A DNA stretch of 64,000 nucleotides from Pontimonas sp. (GCA_018402295.1 JAGYJI010000006.1:62001-126000); one strand, 5' to 3'; shown: positions 10,542-21,680, numbered from the stretch's first letter. Numbers and translations: made by a program. Notes: generated from the letters alone by a model not told the origin.

Positions 10542-11392
10542 CCCCAGCCCCACCGCATAGAGAAGCGCATTCATGGTCATCAGGCCAAGCGCCGTGATGA
10601 GCTCCCGGGGGCTTTTGGCGGCCACCACCATCACGACGATGACTCCGGTCAACACCGAGGTGATGAACACCACCGGGGCGAAGAAAAACAGCATCGAGAG
10701 TGCACCCAGGATGAGGTAGGGCATGAACAAGAACCCGATCAGAATTCCGATGGCGGCCTTTCGACCCACTCGAACCGCCAGAGTGTTTTTCCAGCCTGAG
10801 TGTCCTGCTCGATGTCTCGGATGTTGTTCACCAGCAATACCGCGGCGGCAAAGAACCCGGCAGCGCTGCCGGTCAGCCAGGATTCCGCCGGAATCTCCCC
10901 GATCATGATGGCCGCTGTTCCGGTGGTGGCGACCAGTCCAAAGAACACAAACACGACCAGTTCACCCAAGCCCGCGTAGCCATAGGGCTTGGGGCCTCCG
11001 GTGTAGAGCCAGGCCGCCACCACAGCCAGAATTCCCACCACAGCGAACCACCACAGGCCACTCAGCACAATGACGATTCCACCGGCCACCACGGCAACAC
11101 CAAACGAGACAAACGCTGCTCGTTTGACCAGGTGAGCTTCCACAGCACCCGACCCGGTCAAGCGGGCAGGGCCGACGCGAACATCATCGGTTCCTCGCAC
11201 CCCATCGGAGTAGTCATTGGCGTAGTTCACGCCCACCTGGAGCGACACCGCAACCAGCAGAGCGAGAGTGAACAGCAGTGCATCAAAAGCTCCCGCCAAC
11301 ACTGCAGAACTGGTCCCCAACACCACCGGTGCCAGGGCTAAGGGCAGGGTGCGAAGCCTCGCACCCATCACCCACAGGGCCACGCTTCCCAT
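10524..11392 (-). CDS. menA: 1,4-dihydroxy-2-naphthoate polyprenyltransferase (apparent frameshift at 10786-10790)
   Basis: ARLRTLPLALAPVVLGT, VNYANDYSDGVRGTDD, LLVNNIRDIEQDTQAGK; adding one A to the minus-strand A5 run continues as AGKNTLAVRVGRKAAIGILIGF. Confidence 0.92.
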
Positions 11393-12574
11393 CAGTGCCC
11401 GGCCTTCACGCGCGCGGTGAGCGCCAGGCGGTCTGGTTTGCCAGAGGGCAACAGGGGAATCTCCGACACTGTCAGAACCCGATCAGGTCTGGCCTCTGGG
11501 CCCAGAGCACTGCCAATACCGAGCCTGCAGCGCGGTCAGGTCAAGATCTTTCGTGGTGACCACCACGGGAACATGCCCCCAGGTCTCGTGTTCATCAGCC
11601 ACCACGACCGCGTCTGGTGCATGAAAGTCACTCTGCACCAACCGTTCGATGCGACCCAGTGCCACCTTGACTCCACCGGAGACGATGACGTCATCGAGTC
11701 GCCCCTGGATGGTGAGCACACCGTGCTCATCAATCGATCCAGCATCATCGCTCAGATACCAGCGGGTGCCGTCTCGCTCCACAAAACTGCGGGCAGCTCC
11801 GCTCTGGGTCCTCAAGATAGGAGTGGGCAAGGGTGGGACCAGCAATCGCGATACGCCCTCGAACTCGGCGATCCGGGTGTCCCCCACAGCTCGCCCGTCC
11901 CACACACATCCGCCGGCAGTCTCGGAGGACCCATAGGTCCTCGTGACGAGGTAGCCAGCCTCCGCAGATCTCTCCAGGAGACTCTGCGGGATAGCTTGTC
12001 CCCCCACCAGAATCCGCTCAAAGCTCTGCATCAACTGGTGCAGCTTTGTCATGGCGGGAGCGTCATCGAGGATTCGGCTTAGTTGGGCGGGAACCACCGA
12101 CGTATAGAGCGGGGTGCCGGCCTCGAGTAGCTCCTGAGCTTTCGACGCCATCGCCACACTCGAAAACGGCTCGGGGTGCAAGACAACAGGTGTTGTCCCA
12201 CTCACCAGGGACCGAGCAATCACCTGAACACCGGCGATGTAGTGGGCGGGGAGTAGCAGCAACCAGGTTCCAGGCTCACCCAGCTCCTCCACCGCAACCC
12301 GAGCACTAGCGAGCACGGCATCAGCACTCAGGGCCACCCGTTTGGGCGCTCCGGTGGTGCCACTGGTTTCGATGACGAGAGCAATCTCGTCGTCGACCTC
12401 GAGTGGTGCCGTGGCGGTGATTTTTGCTCCTCCGGGTCTTGGCAACACCGCAGGACCACCCTCAAACAGGGCCTGGCGAAGTGGTTCCACCAGGGAGCGA
12501 GGGTCACTCACATCAACAACGAGAAGCTCACGCATGCGTGGAGTCGCTAAATCTGCCAGGGAAAAGGAGACCAA
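11392..12574 (-). CDS. menE: o-succinylbenzoate-CoA ligase (apparent frameshift near 11520)
   Basis: AMP-binding motifs ALVIETSGTTGAPKRVALS, YGSSETAGGCVWDG; the alternate frame supplies a natural C-terminus VSEIPLLPSGKPDRLALTARVKAGH and an ATGA overlap with menA. Confidence 0.88.
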
Positions 12575-13458
12575 TCGGGCTGGCGCTTCTCCAGGAACGC
12601 ATCCCGGCCCTCCACCGCCTCATCAGCTCCATAGGCAAGCCTGGTTGCCTCACCGGCAAACACCTGCTGGCCGACCAGACCATCGTCGGTGGCGTTCAGA
12701 GCAAACTTCACCATCCGAATAGCGGTCGGGCTCTTGGTGAGAATGGTCCTCGCCCACGACACCGCAGCTCGCTCGAGTTCCTCGTGAGGAACAACGGCAT
12801 TCACCGCGCCCATCTCGAGGGCTCGATGGGCGTCGTATTCCTGGCCGAGGAAGAACACTTCCCGGGCAAACTTCTGACCCACCTGCTTGGCGAAATACGC
12901 ACTGCCGTAGCCACCGTCAAACGATCCGACATCCACGTCGGTTTGCTTGAACCTGGCGTGCTCGGCACTGGCAATACTCAGGTCACACACCACATGGAGT
13001 GAGTGTCCGCCCCCGGCAGCCCACCCGGGGATGGCGGCAATCACGACTTTGGGCATAAAACGAATCAGGCGCTGCACCTCGAGGATGTGGAGTCGAGAGG
13101 CCCTGGCCGAATCGACACCTCCGGCATCCTCGGTGGTGGAGTACTGGTAGCCATCCTTACCTCGGATGCGCTGGTCACCACCGGAGCTAAATGACCATCC
13201 GCCATCTTTGGGGCTCGGCCCATTACCGGTGAGGATGACCGCACCCAGAGTGGGAACCAGTCGAGCGTGGTCGAGCACTCGATAGAGCTCATCGACGGTG
13301 TGGGGGCGAAAAGCGTTCCTGACCTCAGGGCGGTTGAAGGCAACCCGAGCCATCGAGTGGGCTTCGTCCTGGTGGTAGGTGACATCGGTGAGGTCCTCAA
13401 AGCCTGGAACCACGCGCCACAGAGCCTCATCAAAGAGGGGTGAGAGTGTTCCAGACAT
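12547..13458 (-). CDS. menB: 1,4-dihydroxy-2-naphthoyl-CoA synthase
   Basis: Crotonase family; SSGGDQRIRGKDGYQY, GWAAGGGHSLHVVCDLSIAS, FDGGYGSAYFAKQVGQKFAREVFFLG. Confidence 0.95.
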   Translation of the reverse strand: MSGTLSPLFDEALWRVVPGFEDLTDVTYHQDEAHSMARVAFNRPEVRNAFRPHTVDELYRVLDHARLVPTLGAVILTGNGPSPKDGGWSFSSGGDQRIRGKDGYQYSTTEDAGGVDSARASRLHILEVQRLIRFMPKVVIAAIPGWAAGGGHSLHVVCDLSIASAEHARFKQTDVDVGSFDGGYGSAYFAKQVGQKFAREVFFLGQEYDAHRALEMGAVNAVVPHEELERAAVSWARTILTKSPTAIRMVKFALNATDDGLVGQQVFAGEATRLAYGADEAVEGRDAFLEKRQPDWSPFPWQI

Positions 13459-13500
13459 GTTCTAAGCCTACGACGGTCAAGTCATGGAAAACTGTGCAGC

Positions 13501-14493
13501 ATGAGCAGAGTCCAGGTTGATGACATTCTCCCGCTCGCTCATGTGGTGTCCATTCCTCTGACCACGGCGTTTCGAGGCCTCACCACCAGGGAGGCACTCC
13601 TCATTGCGGGACCAGAGGGTCCCGCGGAGTGGAGTCCGTTTCTGGAGTATGACGACGCCGAAGCCGCCACCTGGCTTCGAGCCGCACTCGAGCAGGCCTT
13701 TGAATCAGCACCCCCAGCACCTGCAACCATTCGAGTGAATGGCACCATCCCGGCAGTTCCTGCCGATCAGGTGGCAGGCCTGCTCGCTGGGGCCGGGATG
13801 CCCACCACGGTGAAAGTCAAAGTGGGTGGGCCTGGAACAACACTGGCCGAGGATGTGGCGAGGGTGTCTGCTGTTCGAGACGCCCTGGGTCCCACCGGTC
13901 GGATTCGACTCGACGCCAATGGCTCGTGGACGCTCGATGAAGCAGAGCACGCCATCCGGGAGATGGAACTGCTCGACCTTGACTACATCGAACAACCGGT
14001 CAGCGAGCTTTCTGACATGGCGGAGCTTCGCCGGAGGATCACCCGGCTCGGTATCCAGGTGGCAGCGGATGACAGCATTCGGCGCTTGAGTGACATTGAC
14101 GCCGTCATCAAAGCCGCAGCCTGCGATGTCGTGGTGCTGAAAGTCCAGCCACTCGGTGGACTCGAGGCAACCCAGAGGGTTGCCCAGAAGGCACTGACAG
14201 CAGGCCTTGAGGTCGTGGTCTCCAGTGCTCTGGAGACCAGTGTGGGACTGTATCGGGGTGCTCAGATGATCAGCTGGCTCGAGGGCACCACCCCGGTGGT
14301 GCTGGATGCGGGTCTTGGCACGCAGAGTTTTCTGGCAGATGATGTGGTCACCACACCCCTGGTTGCCCAGGCAGGACTGCTCGAGATCACACCACCGGTG
14401 CTCGACATGACCAAAGTTTCTGGCCTTCTGGCAAGCGCTGAGCGCACCGCCTGGTGGCACCAGCGCTTAGAGCGGTGTCTGGCTCTGCTGTAG
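13501..14493 (+). CDS. menC: o-succinylbenzoate synthase
   Basis: Enolase superfamily; VKVKVGGPG, IRLDANGSW, YIEQPV, AADDSI, VVLKVQPLGG. Confidence 0.9.
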   Translation: MSRVQVDDILPLAHVVSIPLTTAFRGLTTREALLIAGPEGPAEWSPFLEYDDAEAATWLRAALEQAFESAPPAPATIRVNGTIPAVPADQVAGLLAGAGMPTTVKVKVGGPGTTLAEDVARVSAVRDALGPTGRIRLDANGSWTLDEAEHAIREMELLDLDYIEQPVSELSDMAELRRRITRLGIQVAADDSIRRLSDIDAVIKAAACDVVVLKVQPLGGLEATQRVAQKALTAGLEVVVSSALETSVGLYRGAQMISWLEGTTPVVLDAGLGTQSFLADDVVTTPLVAQAGLLEITPPVLDMTKVSGLLASAERTAWWHQRLERCLALL

Positions 14494-14501
14494 AGGCCGG
14501 T

Positions 14502-15434
14502 TTAGAGACCGGAGTAGGAGTGCAGACCGGTGAAGGCGATATTCACCACGGTGTAGTTGAAAATCACGGCCGCAAAGCCAATGATCGCCAGCCACGCTGC
14601 GCGTGAACCGCGCCACCCCCTGGTGGCACGGGCGTGAATATAGCCGGCGAAGAGCACCCAAATGATGAAGGTCCAGACCTCTTTGACATCCCAACCCCAG
14701 TAGCGACCCCAGGCGCGCTCAGCCCAGATGGCTCCTGCGATGAGGGTGAAGCTCCACATGACAAAACCCACCACGTTCAAGCGATAGGCGAGAGACTCCA
14801 TCACCGAGGAGCTCGGCAACGTGTTCATAATGCGCGCCTTCGCCATCTGCCTCGCCTCATACCGGGCGCGCACCAGCTGAAGGGCTGACAGTGCTGCCCC
14901 CAGGGCAAAGAACGCGGTGGCAAGGCTTGCGACAAAGACGTGAATGACCAACCACGCAGATTGCAGGGCCGGTGGAAGTGGGGTGACATCGACATAGAAG
15001 TTGACGGTCACCACACCGAGAGCAAGAAGCACAAACCCGGTGATGTAGGCGCCCAAATACCCGAGGTCTTTCCAGAACAGGGTTCCTAAGAACACCGCCA
15101 CGATCAGCATGGTGGAGGTCAGACCGAACTCAAACATGTTGGCCCAGGGAACCCGGTTCCCCGCAATTCCTCGACCAATCGTGGCGAGCAGGTGAATAAT
15201 CCACCCCAGCACCAACAGGGTCAGGCCAATGCGCTGGAAAGGACTCCACGTGGTGGGATCCGCGGGAGCTTCTGCTTCTCGGCCACCTCCAGCATCGCCG
15301 CCAGCCATGACCGGCACAGGTTTTGCCGCGGAGCGCTTCGCGAGATCCCAACTGAACGCAAACAATGCCACCGTGTAGACGGCCATCGCCGAATACACCG
15401 CTACCAGGGAGAGATATGCGAAATCCATCATCAC
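14502..15434 (-). CDS. ccsB: Cytochrome c biogenesis protein CcsB/CcsA (System II)
   Basis: Multi-TM protein with WAERAWGRYWGWDVKEVWTFIIWVLFAGYIHAR (WWD-like) motif. Confidence 0.92.
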   Translation of the reverse strand: MMMDFAYLSLVAVYSAMAVYTVALFAFSWDLAKRSAAKPVPVMAGGDAGGGREAEAPADPTTWSPFQRIGLTLLVLGWIIHLLATIGRGIAGNRVPWANMFEFGLTSTMLIVAVFLGTLFWKDLGYLGAYITGFVLLALGVVTVNFYVDVTPLPPALQSAWLVIHVFVASLATAFFALGAALSALQLVRARYEARQMAKARIMNTLPSSSVMESLAYRLNVVGFVMWSFTLIAGAIWAERAWGRYWGWDVKEVWTFIIWVLFAGYIHARATRGWRGSRAAWLAIIGFAAVIFNYTVVNIAFTGLHSYSGL

Positions 15435-17002
15435 CCCTTCAGTGTAGATTTCGCGCTCTGGGAAAATGCCTCAACCAGCTCATCCAGCCCCTTGGCAAGG
15501 CCCGGGTCCTCTCCTCGGGCGAGTGCTGCGAACTCCACCGTCGATTCACCCTTCTTTCCGGGGGTGACCCGAATCCAGGCGCGGCGTCTGGTCACAAACA
15601 ACGTCACGATGAGTCCCGCCATGATCAGCACGGACGAAATGCCCACCGGTAGTTGGGTGGGGTCGCGGTGAACATCAAAGCTCACAAAGCGTCGAAGCTC
15701 GGTGAACTCCACGGACCCAAGCCCTGAGGGCAGGTCAACGCGCTCCCCCAGACCCATCACGAGTGAGTCCCGACCGGTCTCACCCCCGGTCAACTGGGTC
15801 AGGGAGTCGGTGTCGAGGGAGTACACATTGCGGGGAATCCCCTCGTCCAACCCGAGATCACCCCGGAAAACATTCAGTGTCAACACCGGCTGATCGGGTT
15901 CTGGATACACCGAGGTGAGCGCGCCGGTCTCGAGTGCCACCGCCGAGGGATAGAAGAACCCGATCATGCCCAGTTGAGAGGGCAAACCGTCGGGAATCTT
16001 CACCACACCCAAACTGGTCAAGTTGGAGTCCTGCGGCAAAAAGGCGACCGGTTGGCTAAACACCACATCACCCGCGGGTGAGTAGACGGTAATCCAGGGG
16101 GCAAACCCATTCCCCAGGAGATAGACCGAGGTGCCGTCGTGATCCAGCGGTTGGTTGACCCGAAGCGCTATGTCCCGGGCCCCCTCAGAGTCGGTCAGCG
16201 TCATGTCGGCAACAAAGTCCAGGGGGTTAGCAAACCCGGAGGTGAAGTCGAACTGGTAGGTGGGGGTGAAGTCATTGAGGGTGAGCGAGTAGGGCTCGAG
16301 AGAGGAGTCGGTGAAAAAGCGGCCCGGGTTGAACGAGTCATAGCTGGTGAGCTGGTTGGTGAACGTTTGCCCCTCCACCAACACTCTCTGGCCTTGGTAT
16401 TTAAACCCAGTTCCGAGTGCCAACCCCAACAGGATTCCCACCAGCGCGAAGTGGAACACCAGGTTCGCCGTCTCCCGAAGATATCCGCGCTCGGCCGCAA
16501 CACTGGTGCCCTCCACCTTCACCCGGTAACCATTTGTCCGCAGTGTTTCTTCGGCGGATCGCAGTAGCTCCTCTGGGTCGCCCTCGAGTGTTTCACTCCG
16601 GTAGTGCTCGAGGCGCTCGAGCCTCGAGGGTGTTGCCGGGGGTGGGGAGCGCAGGGCTTTGAGGTGATGAGAGGTGCGAGGCAGGATGCACCCGACCAGG
16701 GAAATAAACAGCAGCAAGTAGATCGAGGAGAACCAGGCCGAGGTGAACGTGTCAAAGAGCTGCAGGGTGTCGAGAATTTCGAAGAGTTCGGGATCCTCTC
16801 TGCGGAACTGAACGACACCGTTGGGGTCACTGGAGCGTTGCGGAACGAGCGAGCCGGGTATGGAGGCGAGCGCCAGCAGCAGCAACAAAATGAGCGCGGT
16901 GCGCATACTGGTGAGCTGGCGCCACATGAAAGCGCCCAAACCCCACCAGCCCGAGGGCTGGCTGCTGGATGGGACGCTCCGCGGAGCCGTCGTCGTAATC
17001 AG
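15431..17002 (-). CDS. resB: ResB-like cytochrome c biogenesis protein
   Basis: WRQLTSMRTALILLLLLALASIPGSLVPQR, VEGQTFTN; reading upstream of about 17002 overlaps ccdA and is probably untranslated, so the start is uncertain. Confidence 0.85.
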   Translation of the reverse strand: MITTTAPRSVPSSSQPSGWWGLGAFMWRQLTSMRTALILLLLLALASIPGSLVPQRSSDPNGVVQFRREDPELFEILDTLQLFDTFTSAWFSSIYLLLFISLVGCILPRTSHHLKALRSPPPATPSRLERLEHYRSETLEGDPEELLRSAEETLRTNGYRVKVEGTSVAAERGYLRETANLVFHFALVGILLGLALGTGFKYQGQRVLVEGQTFTNQLTSYDSFNPGRFFTDSSLEPYSLTLNDFTPTYQFDFTSGFANPLDFVADMTLTDSEGARDIALRVNQPLDHDGTSVYLLGNGFAPWITVYSPAGDVVFSQPVAFLPQDSNLTSLGVVKIPDGLPSQLGMIGFFYPSAVALETGALTSVYPEPDQPVLTLNVFRGDLGLDEGIPRNVYSLDTDSLTQLTGGETGRDSLVMGLGERVDLPSGLGSVEFTELRRFVSFDVHRDPTQLPVGISSVLIMAGLIVTLFVTRRRAWIRVTPGKKGESTVEFAALARGEDPGLAKGLDELVEAFSQSAKSTLKG

Positions 17003-17744
17003 AGGGGCGTAGTGGTTCCACCGATCACCGCCTGAAGACTCGACATCCAGATTTGCCACACACCCGAGACCATGGCTGTTCCAATGGCCATCAGGATCAC
17101 ACCACCGGCAATGTTGATCGCCCGGATGTGACGCTTCACCCAGTCGACCGCTCCGGTGACCCAGCCAAAGCCGAGCGCAATGAGAAGAAACGGTATTCCC
17201 AACCCCAGGCAATACGCCACAGCGAGCACAGCCGCTCGAGGAACGTCTCCCACGCTAAACGCCAGACGTGTTGACCGCAATCAGGGTGGGGCCAATGCAG
17301 GGCGCCCAGCCCAGACCAAAGACAACACCGAGGATTGGTGCGCCCAGGAACCCATTGGCGCTGGCCAGGGGAAGTTTCGTGGTCCGCTGCAGGAACGACA
17401 CCTGCCCAATAAACACAAAGCCCATCAGGATCAGCAGCAGGCCCGCAATCCGCAGGATGACATCCACCCACGCGATAAGCGCTGCCCCGAGTGAGGCAAA
17501 CACGATGGAGAAACTAATGAACACGGTGGAGAACCCCAGAATGAACAGCAACACCCCCACCACCAGATCGGGTGGTGGGCCGCTTCGTGGTGGTGGAGCC
17601 GGTGAACCCACTGACATAGCCGAGGTATCCGGGGACAAGAGGCAAAACACAGGGTGACGCGAACGCCACGAATCCGGCGGCCAGCGCTATCGGCAAGGCC
17701 AGCAGCAGTGGCCCGGAGAAGACCAGCTCACCGATGGAGCTCAT
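16999..17744 (-). CDS. ccdA: Cytochrome c biogenesis protein CcdA (two apparent frameshifts)
   Basis: AAGFVAFASPCVLPLVPGYLGYVSGFTG; LGVVFGLGWAPCIGPTL; YCLGLGIPFLLIALGFGWV in three overlapping frames. Confidence 0.88.
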
Positions 17745-18340
17745 GAGCCAGGGCCCTCGGCTTGAACATCTCGGATGAGTTCCGCCAACACGTCGGGGTC
17801 GGTGAGGAGCCCGGAAATCCGTGCGGCAACACGACTTTGCTGATCCAGCACCACGGTGGTGGGAACTGCGTTTGGCGCTACTTGGCCAGCAAACGCGAGA
17901 CGAACAGAACCCTGGTTGGTGTCCATGATGGAGGGGTAGGTCACCCCAAACTCGTCAGCGAAGGCCAGTGCCGTGGGGGCTTGGTCGAGGATGTTCACCC
18001 CAATGAAGACAACTCCCTCATCCCTGAATTCTTGGTGGAGTGCCTCCAGGTCGGGGGCTTCCAGGCGACACGGTGGGCACCCGGCATACCAAAAGTTGAC
18101 CACCAGGATCTGGCCCGCATAGTCCGCACTGGAGAAAGTCCCACCCACCTCGAGTGGTCCAGAGAACTCCACCGACCCCGCGCGCGACTCGGGAGCCACC
18201 ACCGTCAGTGCGCCATCACCCGAAATGTAGTTTGCTCCGGTCCCGGCTCGATACTGCTCGGCCAGAGCGTCACCCTCACCCGCGCACCCGCTCAACAGGA
18301 GACCGGCAATAACGAGGCCGGCACCCAGTGCTGCCCTCAC
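17741..18340 (-). CDS. TlpA/ResA-like thiol:disulfide lipoprotein
   Basis: Lipobox LLLSGCAGEG; VVNFWYAGCPPCRLEAPDLEAL. Confidence 0.9.
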   Translation of the reverse strand: MRAALGAGLVIAGLLLSGCAGEGDALAEQYRAGTGANYISGDGALTVVAPESRAGSVEFSGPLEVGGTFSSADYAGQILVVNFWYAGCPPCRLEAPDLEALHQEFRDEGVVFIGVNILDQAPTALAFADEFGVTYPSIMDTNQGSVRLAFAGQVAPNAVPTTVVLDQQSRVAARISGLLTDPDVLAELIRDVQAEGPGS

Positions 18341-18976
18341 CTAGACGGCTCCCAAATCGATGGCGTCTTCCAGGAGGTCAGCCGCTGGTTCCCGGTAGCT
18401 TTCCTCTTTCCAGCGCTCCGCAACCTTTTTGATGGTGGTGATGCTGGAGAGTGAACACCGCCGCTGCGAGGGCAAGTGCGGCAACGGAATTCCTGCGACG
18501 TATCGATGCATGACCCAAATCGCGACCTGGTGGGTGACGAGCGCCACCTCACCCTCGTCCACGGAGTTCCAGGCATCCTCGGCCACCGCCATCATGCGCT
18601 CGGCAATGTCCCGGTAGGGCTCACCCCAGCTGGGCTTGAACGGGTTGTGAAGCGCCATCCAGGCGGAGGGGTCCCTCAGCAGCCTGGCCGCTGAGAGCCT
18701 GGTCCCCTGGAAATGATTGAGACCCTCGTTCAGGCGCTCGTCAGTCTCAATCGGGCAGACCTAAGTCGGTGGCGAGGGGGCCGCAGATTCTTGCGCTCTT
18801 TGCAGGGGGCTCGCATAGATCTTGGCGATGGGTCGTGTGGCGAGAGCGCTGGCGCTTCTCGCCGCCATCTGGTGGCCGCGATCGCTCAGTCCATACCCGT
18901 CGAGTCGGCCATACAGAATGCGCTCGGGGTTATGCACTTCGCCATGCCTGACAAAGTGGAGGAGGTCTGCTGGCAC
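18341..18976 (-). CDS. Histidine phosphatase family protein (apparent frameshift within 18660-18770)
   Basis: LLHFVRHGEVHNPERILYGRLDGYGLSDRG, IYASPLQRAQES; VALVTHQVAIWVMHRY. Confidence 0.85.
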
Positions 18977-19036
18977 CCCCTCATTCTACGAGGAGCAAGC
19001 TCGGGAGAATCTGGGTCCGGGCTAGACTCGACTCTC

Positions 19037-20380
19037 GTGACCACTCGCACCCGCATTGCCGACCTTGCCCAGACGCCCGATGGCACCACCGTGTCGGTGG
19101 GGGGTTTCATCGAGACGGTCCGCGACCAGAAAAAGGTGCAGTTCATCATCCTGCGGGATGAGTCCGGCAGTGCCCAGCTGGTGAACCCAGCACTCCGCGA
19201 AGACGACCCCGAGGCGGGCTCTTCTCCGGAGCGTCGAGCCCTGACTGATTCCATTTCTTTGCTCTCTGCCGGAACCTTTGTCCACGTGACCGGTGAACTG
19301 AAGCTCGATGAGCGCGTGAAGCTCGGCGGTTTGGAAGTGAAAATCCACACCCTCGAGGTGACCGGGGTTGCAGAGCCCGAGCCCCCCATTGCGGAGGACT
19401 CCAGCGTGGATAAGCGCATGGACTGGCGCTTCCTTGATTTGCGCAGACCCGCAGCCAACCTGATTTTCCGTGCCCAAACAGCGTTTGAGCACGGCATGCG
19501 CTCCTGGTGGGTGGAGAACAACTGGATTGAGATTCACACGCCCAAGTTCATGGCCAGTGCGAGTGAATCTCGCGCGGAACTGTTCGAGGTCGGCTACTTC
19601 GACACCACCGCATACTTGGCGCAAAGCCCCCAGTTCTTCAAGCAGATGGCGCAACCGGCGGGTTTCGGTGCCGTGTTCGAGATTGCCCCGGCTTTCCGGG
19701 CGGACCCCTCCTTCACCGCCCGCCACGCGACCGAGTTCACCAGCGTTGACGCGGAAATGAGCTGGGTTGACTCTCACCACGATGTGATGGCCATGCACGA
19801 GCAGGTTCTGATCGCCGGTATCTCGGCTGTGGTGGAGAAGCATGGCGCTCAGATCTCAGACGTCATGGGTGTTGAGCTCACTGTTCCGACGAGCCCGTTC
19901 CCGCGGGTAACGCTGCAGGAGGCACGGGAGATTGTGTCAGCGGGAGGATATGACATCCCCCGCGCTGATGGAGATCTGGACCCCGAGGCAGAGCGCAGGC
20001 TCTCCGCCTATATCGAGGAAACCCACGGTCACCCGTTTGTCTTTGTGACCGACTACGACACCAGCATCCGCCCGTTTTATCACATGCGTCACGCCGACAA
20101 TGATGCGCTCACGAAGTCCTATGACCTGTTATTCCGGGGCACAGAAATCTCCACGGGAGCCCAACGCGAGCACCGCATCGAGATTCTCGAGGCGCAAGCC
20201 AAGGACAAGGGCATGGACCTGGATGAGCTCCAGAGCTACTTTGACTTCTTCCGCCACGGTGTCCCCCCGCACGGTGGATTCGGGATGGGTCTCGCCCGCG
20301 TCATGATGCTGATGCTCGAGCAGTCCAGTATTCGAGAGACCACGTTCCTGTTTAGAGGACCTAACCGACTGCTCCCCTAG
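19037..20380 (+). CDS. aspS: Aspartyl-tRNA synthetase, short archaeal-type (probably aspartate-tRNA(Asn) ligase)
   Basis: Class II aaRS motifs, about 447 aa from GTG at 19037; KFMASASESRAELFEVGYFDTTAYLAQSPQFFKQ, FRADPSFTARHATEFTSVDAEMSW, GGFGMGLARVMML. Confidence 0.93.
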   Translation: MTTRTRIADLAQTPDGTTVSVGGFIETVRDQKKVQFIILRDESGSAQLVNPALREDDPEAGSSPERRALTDSISLLSAGTFVHVTGELKLDERVKLGGLEVKIHTLEVTGVAEPEPPIAEDSSVDKRMDWRFLDLRRPAANLIFRAQTAFEHGMRSWWVENNWIEIHTPKFMASASESRAELFEVGYFDTTAYLAQSPQFFKQMAQPAGFGAVFEIAPAFRADPSFTARHATEFTSVDAEMSWVDSHHDVMAMHEQVLIAGISAVVEKHGAQISDVMGVELTVPTSPFPRVTLQEAREIVSAGGYDIPRADGDLDPEAERRLSAYIEETHGHPFVFVTDYDTSIRPFYHMRHADNDALTKSYDLLFRGTEISTGAQREHRIEILEAQAKDKGMDLDELQSYFDFFRHGVPPHGGFGMGLARVMMLMLEQSSIRETTFLFRGPNRLLP

Positions 20381-20630
20381 GGATTTCGTGGATTGACCAC
20401 CCGAGGGCTTTCTCGAGGGTTTTTGACACCTGGTCAGCTACTTCTCGGAGCACTGATGCGTCGTCGTGGTGAAGATCCAGGGTGAGGGGCAGATCCTCGC
20501 CGTAGTGGGGGACCTCGATACTCAACACCACGCCTCCTGCCAGCGGCAGGGTCACATCGCCTGGATCATCGATGTTCCAGGGAGCATCGAGAACGTCTTC
20601 CAACACAGCGAGAGCGTCCGCTTTCGACAT
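20361..20630 (-). CDS. Conserved hypothetical protein
   Basis: MSKADALAVLEDVLDAPWNIDDPGDVTLPLAGGVVLSIEVPHYGEDLPLTLDLHH...; no family recognised. Confidence 0.5.
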   Translation of the reverse strand: MSKADALAVLEDVLDAPWNIDDPGDVTLPLAGGVVLSIEVPHYGEDLPLTLDLHHDDASVLREVADQVSKTLEKALGWSIHEIPRGAVG

Positions 20631-20659
20631 AAACACTGACGTCACCAAAGTCACAGTGG

Positions 20660-20812
20660 TCACGAGGAGTTCCCCCCTCGCTTGCACTTCTCGGAGCAGT
20701 AGCGGACCTGGTCCCAGTTTTTCGCCCATTTTTTTCGCCACTCAAAGGGCAGACCACAGCTCTGACAGGTTTTGGGGGCAAAACCGTTCTTGGTGAGGGC
20801 TGTGCGGGGCAT
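20660..20812 (-). CDS. DUF2256-like small zinc-ribbon protein
   Basis: [30 protein letters not shown] is the characteristic DUF2256 pattern. Confidence 0.85.
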   Translation of the reverse strand: MPRTALTKNGFAPKTCQSCGLPFEWRKKWAKNWDQVRYCSEKCKRGGNSS

Positions 20813-20855
20813 GGTCCTCAGTGTAAAGAACGCACTCGAGAGCAGGCTGACACTG

Positions 20856-21680
20856 TTAGCGAGAGCTAATCGACTGGAACTTCCTGATCGACAGCGGAAC
20901 AAAGATGGCCAACATGACGCCCATTCCGAGCAGCACCGTCAGAATCGGGTTCTGAGACGTCCAGGCATCGCCGACCGGTGTTCCCGGCGCAGTGTTCCCA
21001 AAGAGCTCTCTCGCTGATTGCACCAACGCTGACACCGGATTCCACTCCGCAAACACCCGAAGCGGGGTGGGGAGGGTTTCGGAGGGGACAAAAGCGTTGG
21101 AGATGAATGTCAGCGGGAAGAGCACCAAGAACGACACGTTGTTGATGATCTCCGGGCTTCTCACACTCATGCCGATGTAGGCCATCACCCAGGAGAACGA
21201 GTAGGCGAACAACAGCAAGAGCAGAACAGCAAGAAGGGCCTCAAAGAAGCTGGAGCGAATCCGCCACCCCACAATGAAACCGGTGATCATCATGACCACC
21301 ATGGAGCTTGCGTTGATGAACATGTCCCCGTTGGTGCGACCCACCAGCACTGCCGCAGGGCTCATCGGCAGGGTTCTAAACCTGTCGATGATGCCGTCTT
21401 TCAAGTCTTGCGCCATCGCGGAACCCGAGTAGGTGGAGCCAAACACCACCGTTTGGGCAAAGATTCCCGCCATCAAGAACTCCGCATAGGAGCTGCCGGG
21501 GATGTCGATAACCCCGCCATAGACATAGGTGAACAGCAGAACAAACATGATCGGCTGAATGAGTGTGAACACCAGAATGTCGGGAACCCGCTTGATCTTC
21601 AGCAGGTTTCGCTTGGTGGTCACCCACCCATCGGAGAGGAAACGTGACAGCGGGGTTCCCCGCGGTGTGAGCATGGTCAC
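20856..21680 (-). CDS. ABC-2 type transporter permease (DrrB-like)
   Basis: Six TM helices; downstream of the ATPase with 4-bp overlap; [29 protein letters not shown]. Confidence 0.88.
   Translation of the reverse strand: MTMLTPRGTPLSRFLSDGWVTTKRNLLKIKRVPDILVFTLIQPIMFVLLFTYVYGGVIDIPGSSYAEFLMAGIFAQTVVFGSTYSGSAMAQDLKDGIIDRFRTLPMSPAAVLVGRTNGDMFINASSMVVMMITGFIVGWRIRSSFFEALLAVLLLLLFAYSFSWVMAYIGMSVRSPEIINNVSFLVLFPLTFISNAFVPSETLPTPLRVFAEWNPVSALVQSARELFGNTAPGTPVGDAWTSQNPILTVLLGMGVMLAIFVPLSIRKFQSISSR

Noticed and set aside
13705-14460. 251-aa minus-strand ORF inside menC
   Set aside because: Antisense to menC, which carries the enolase-superfamily motifs
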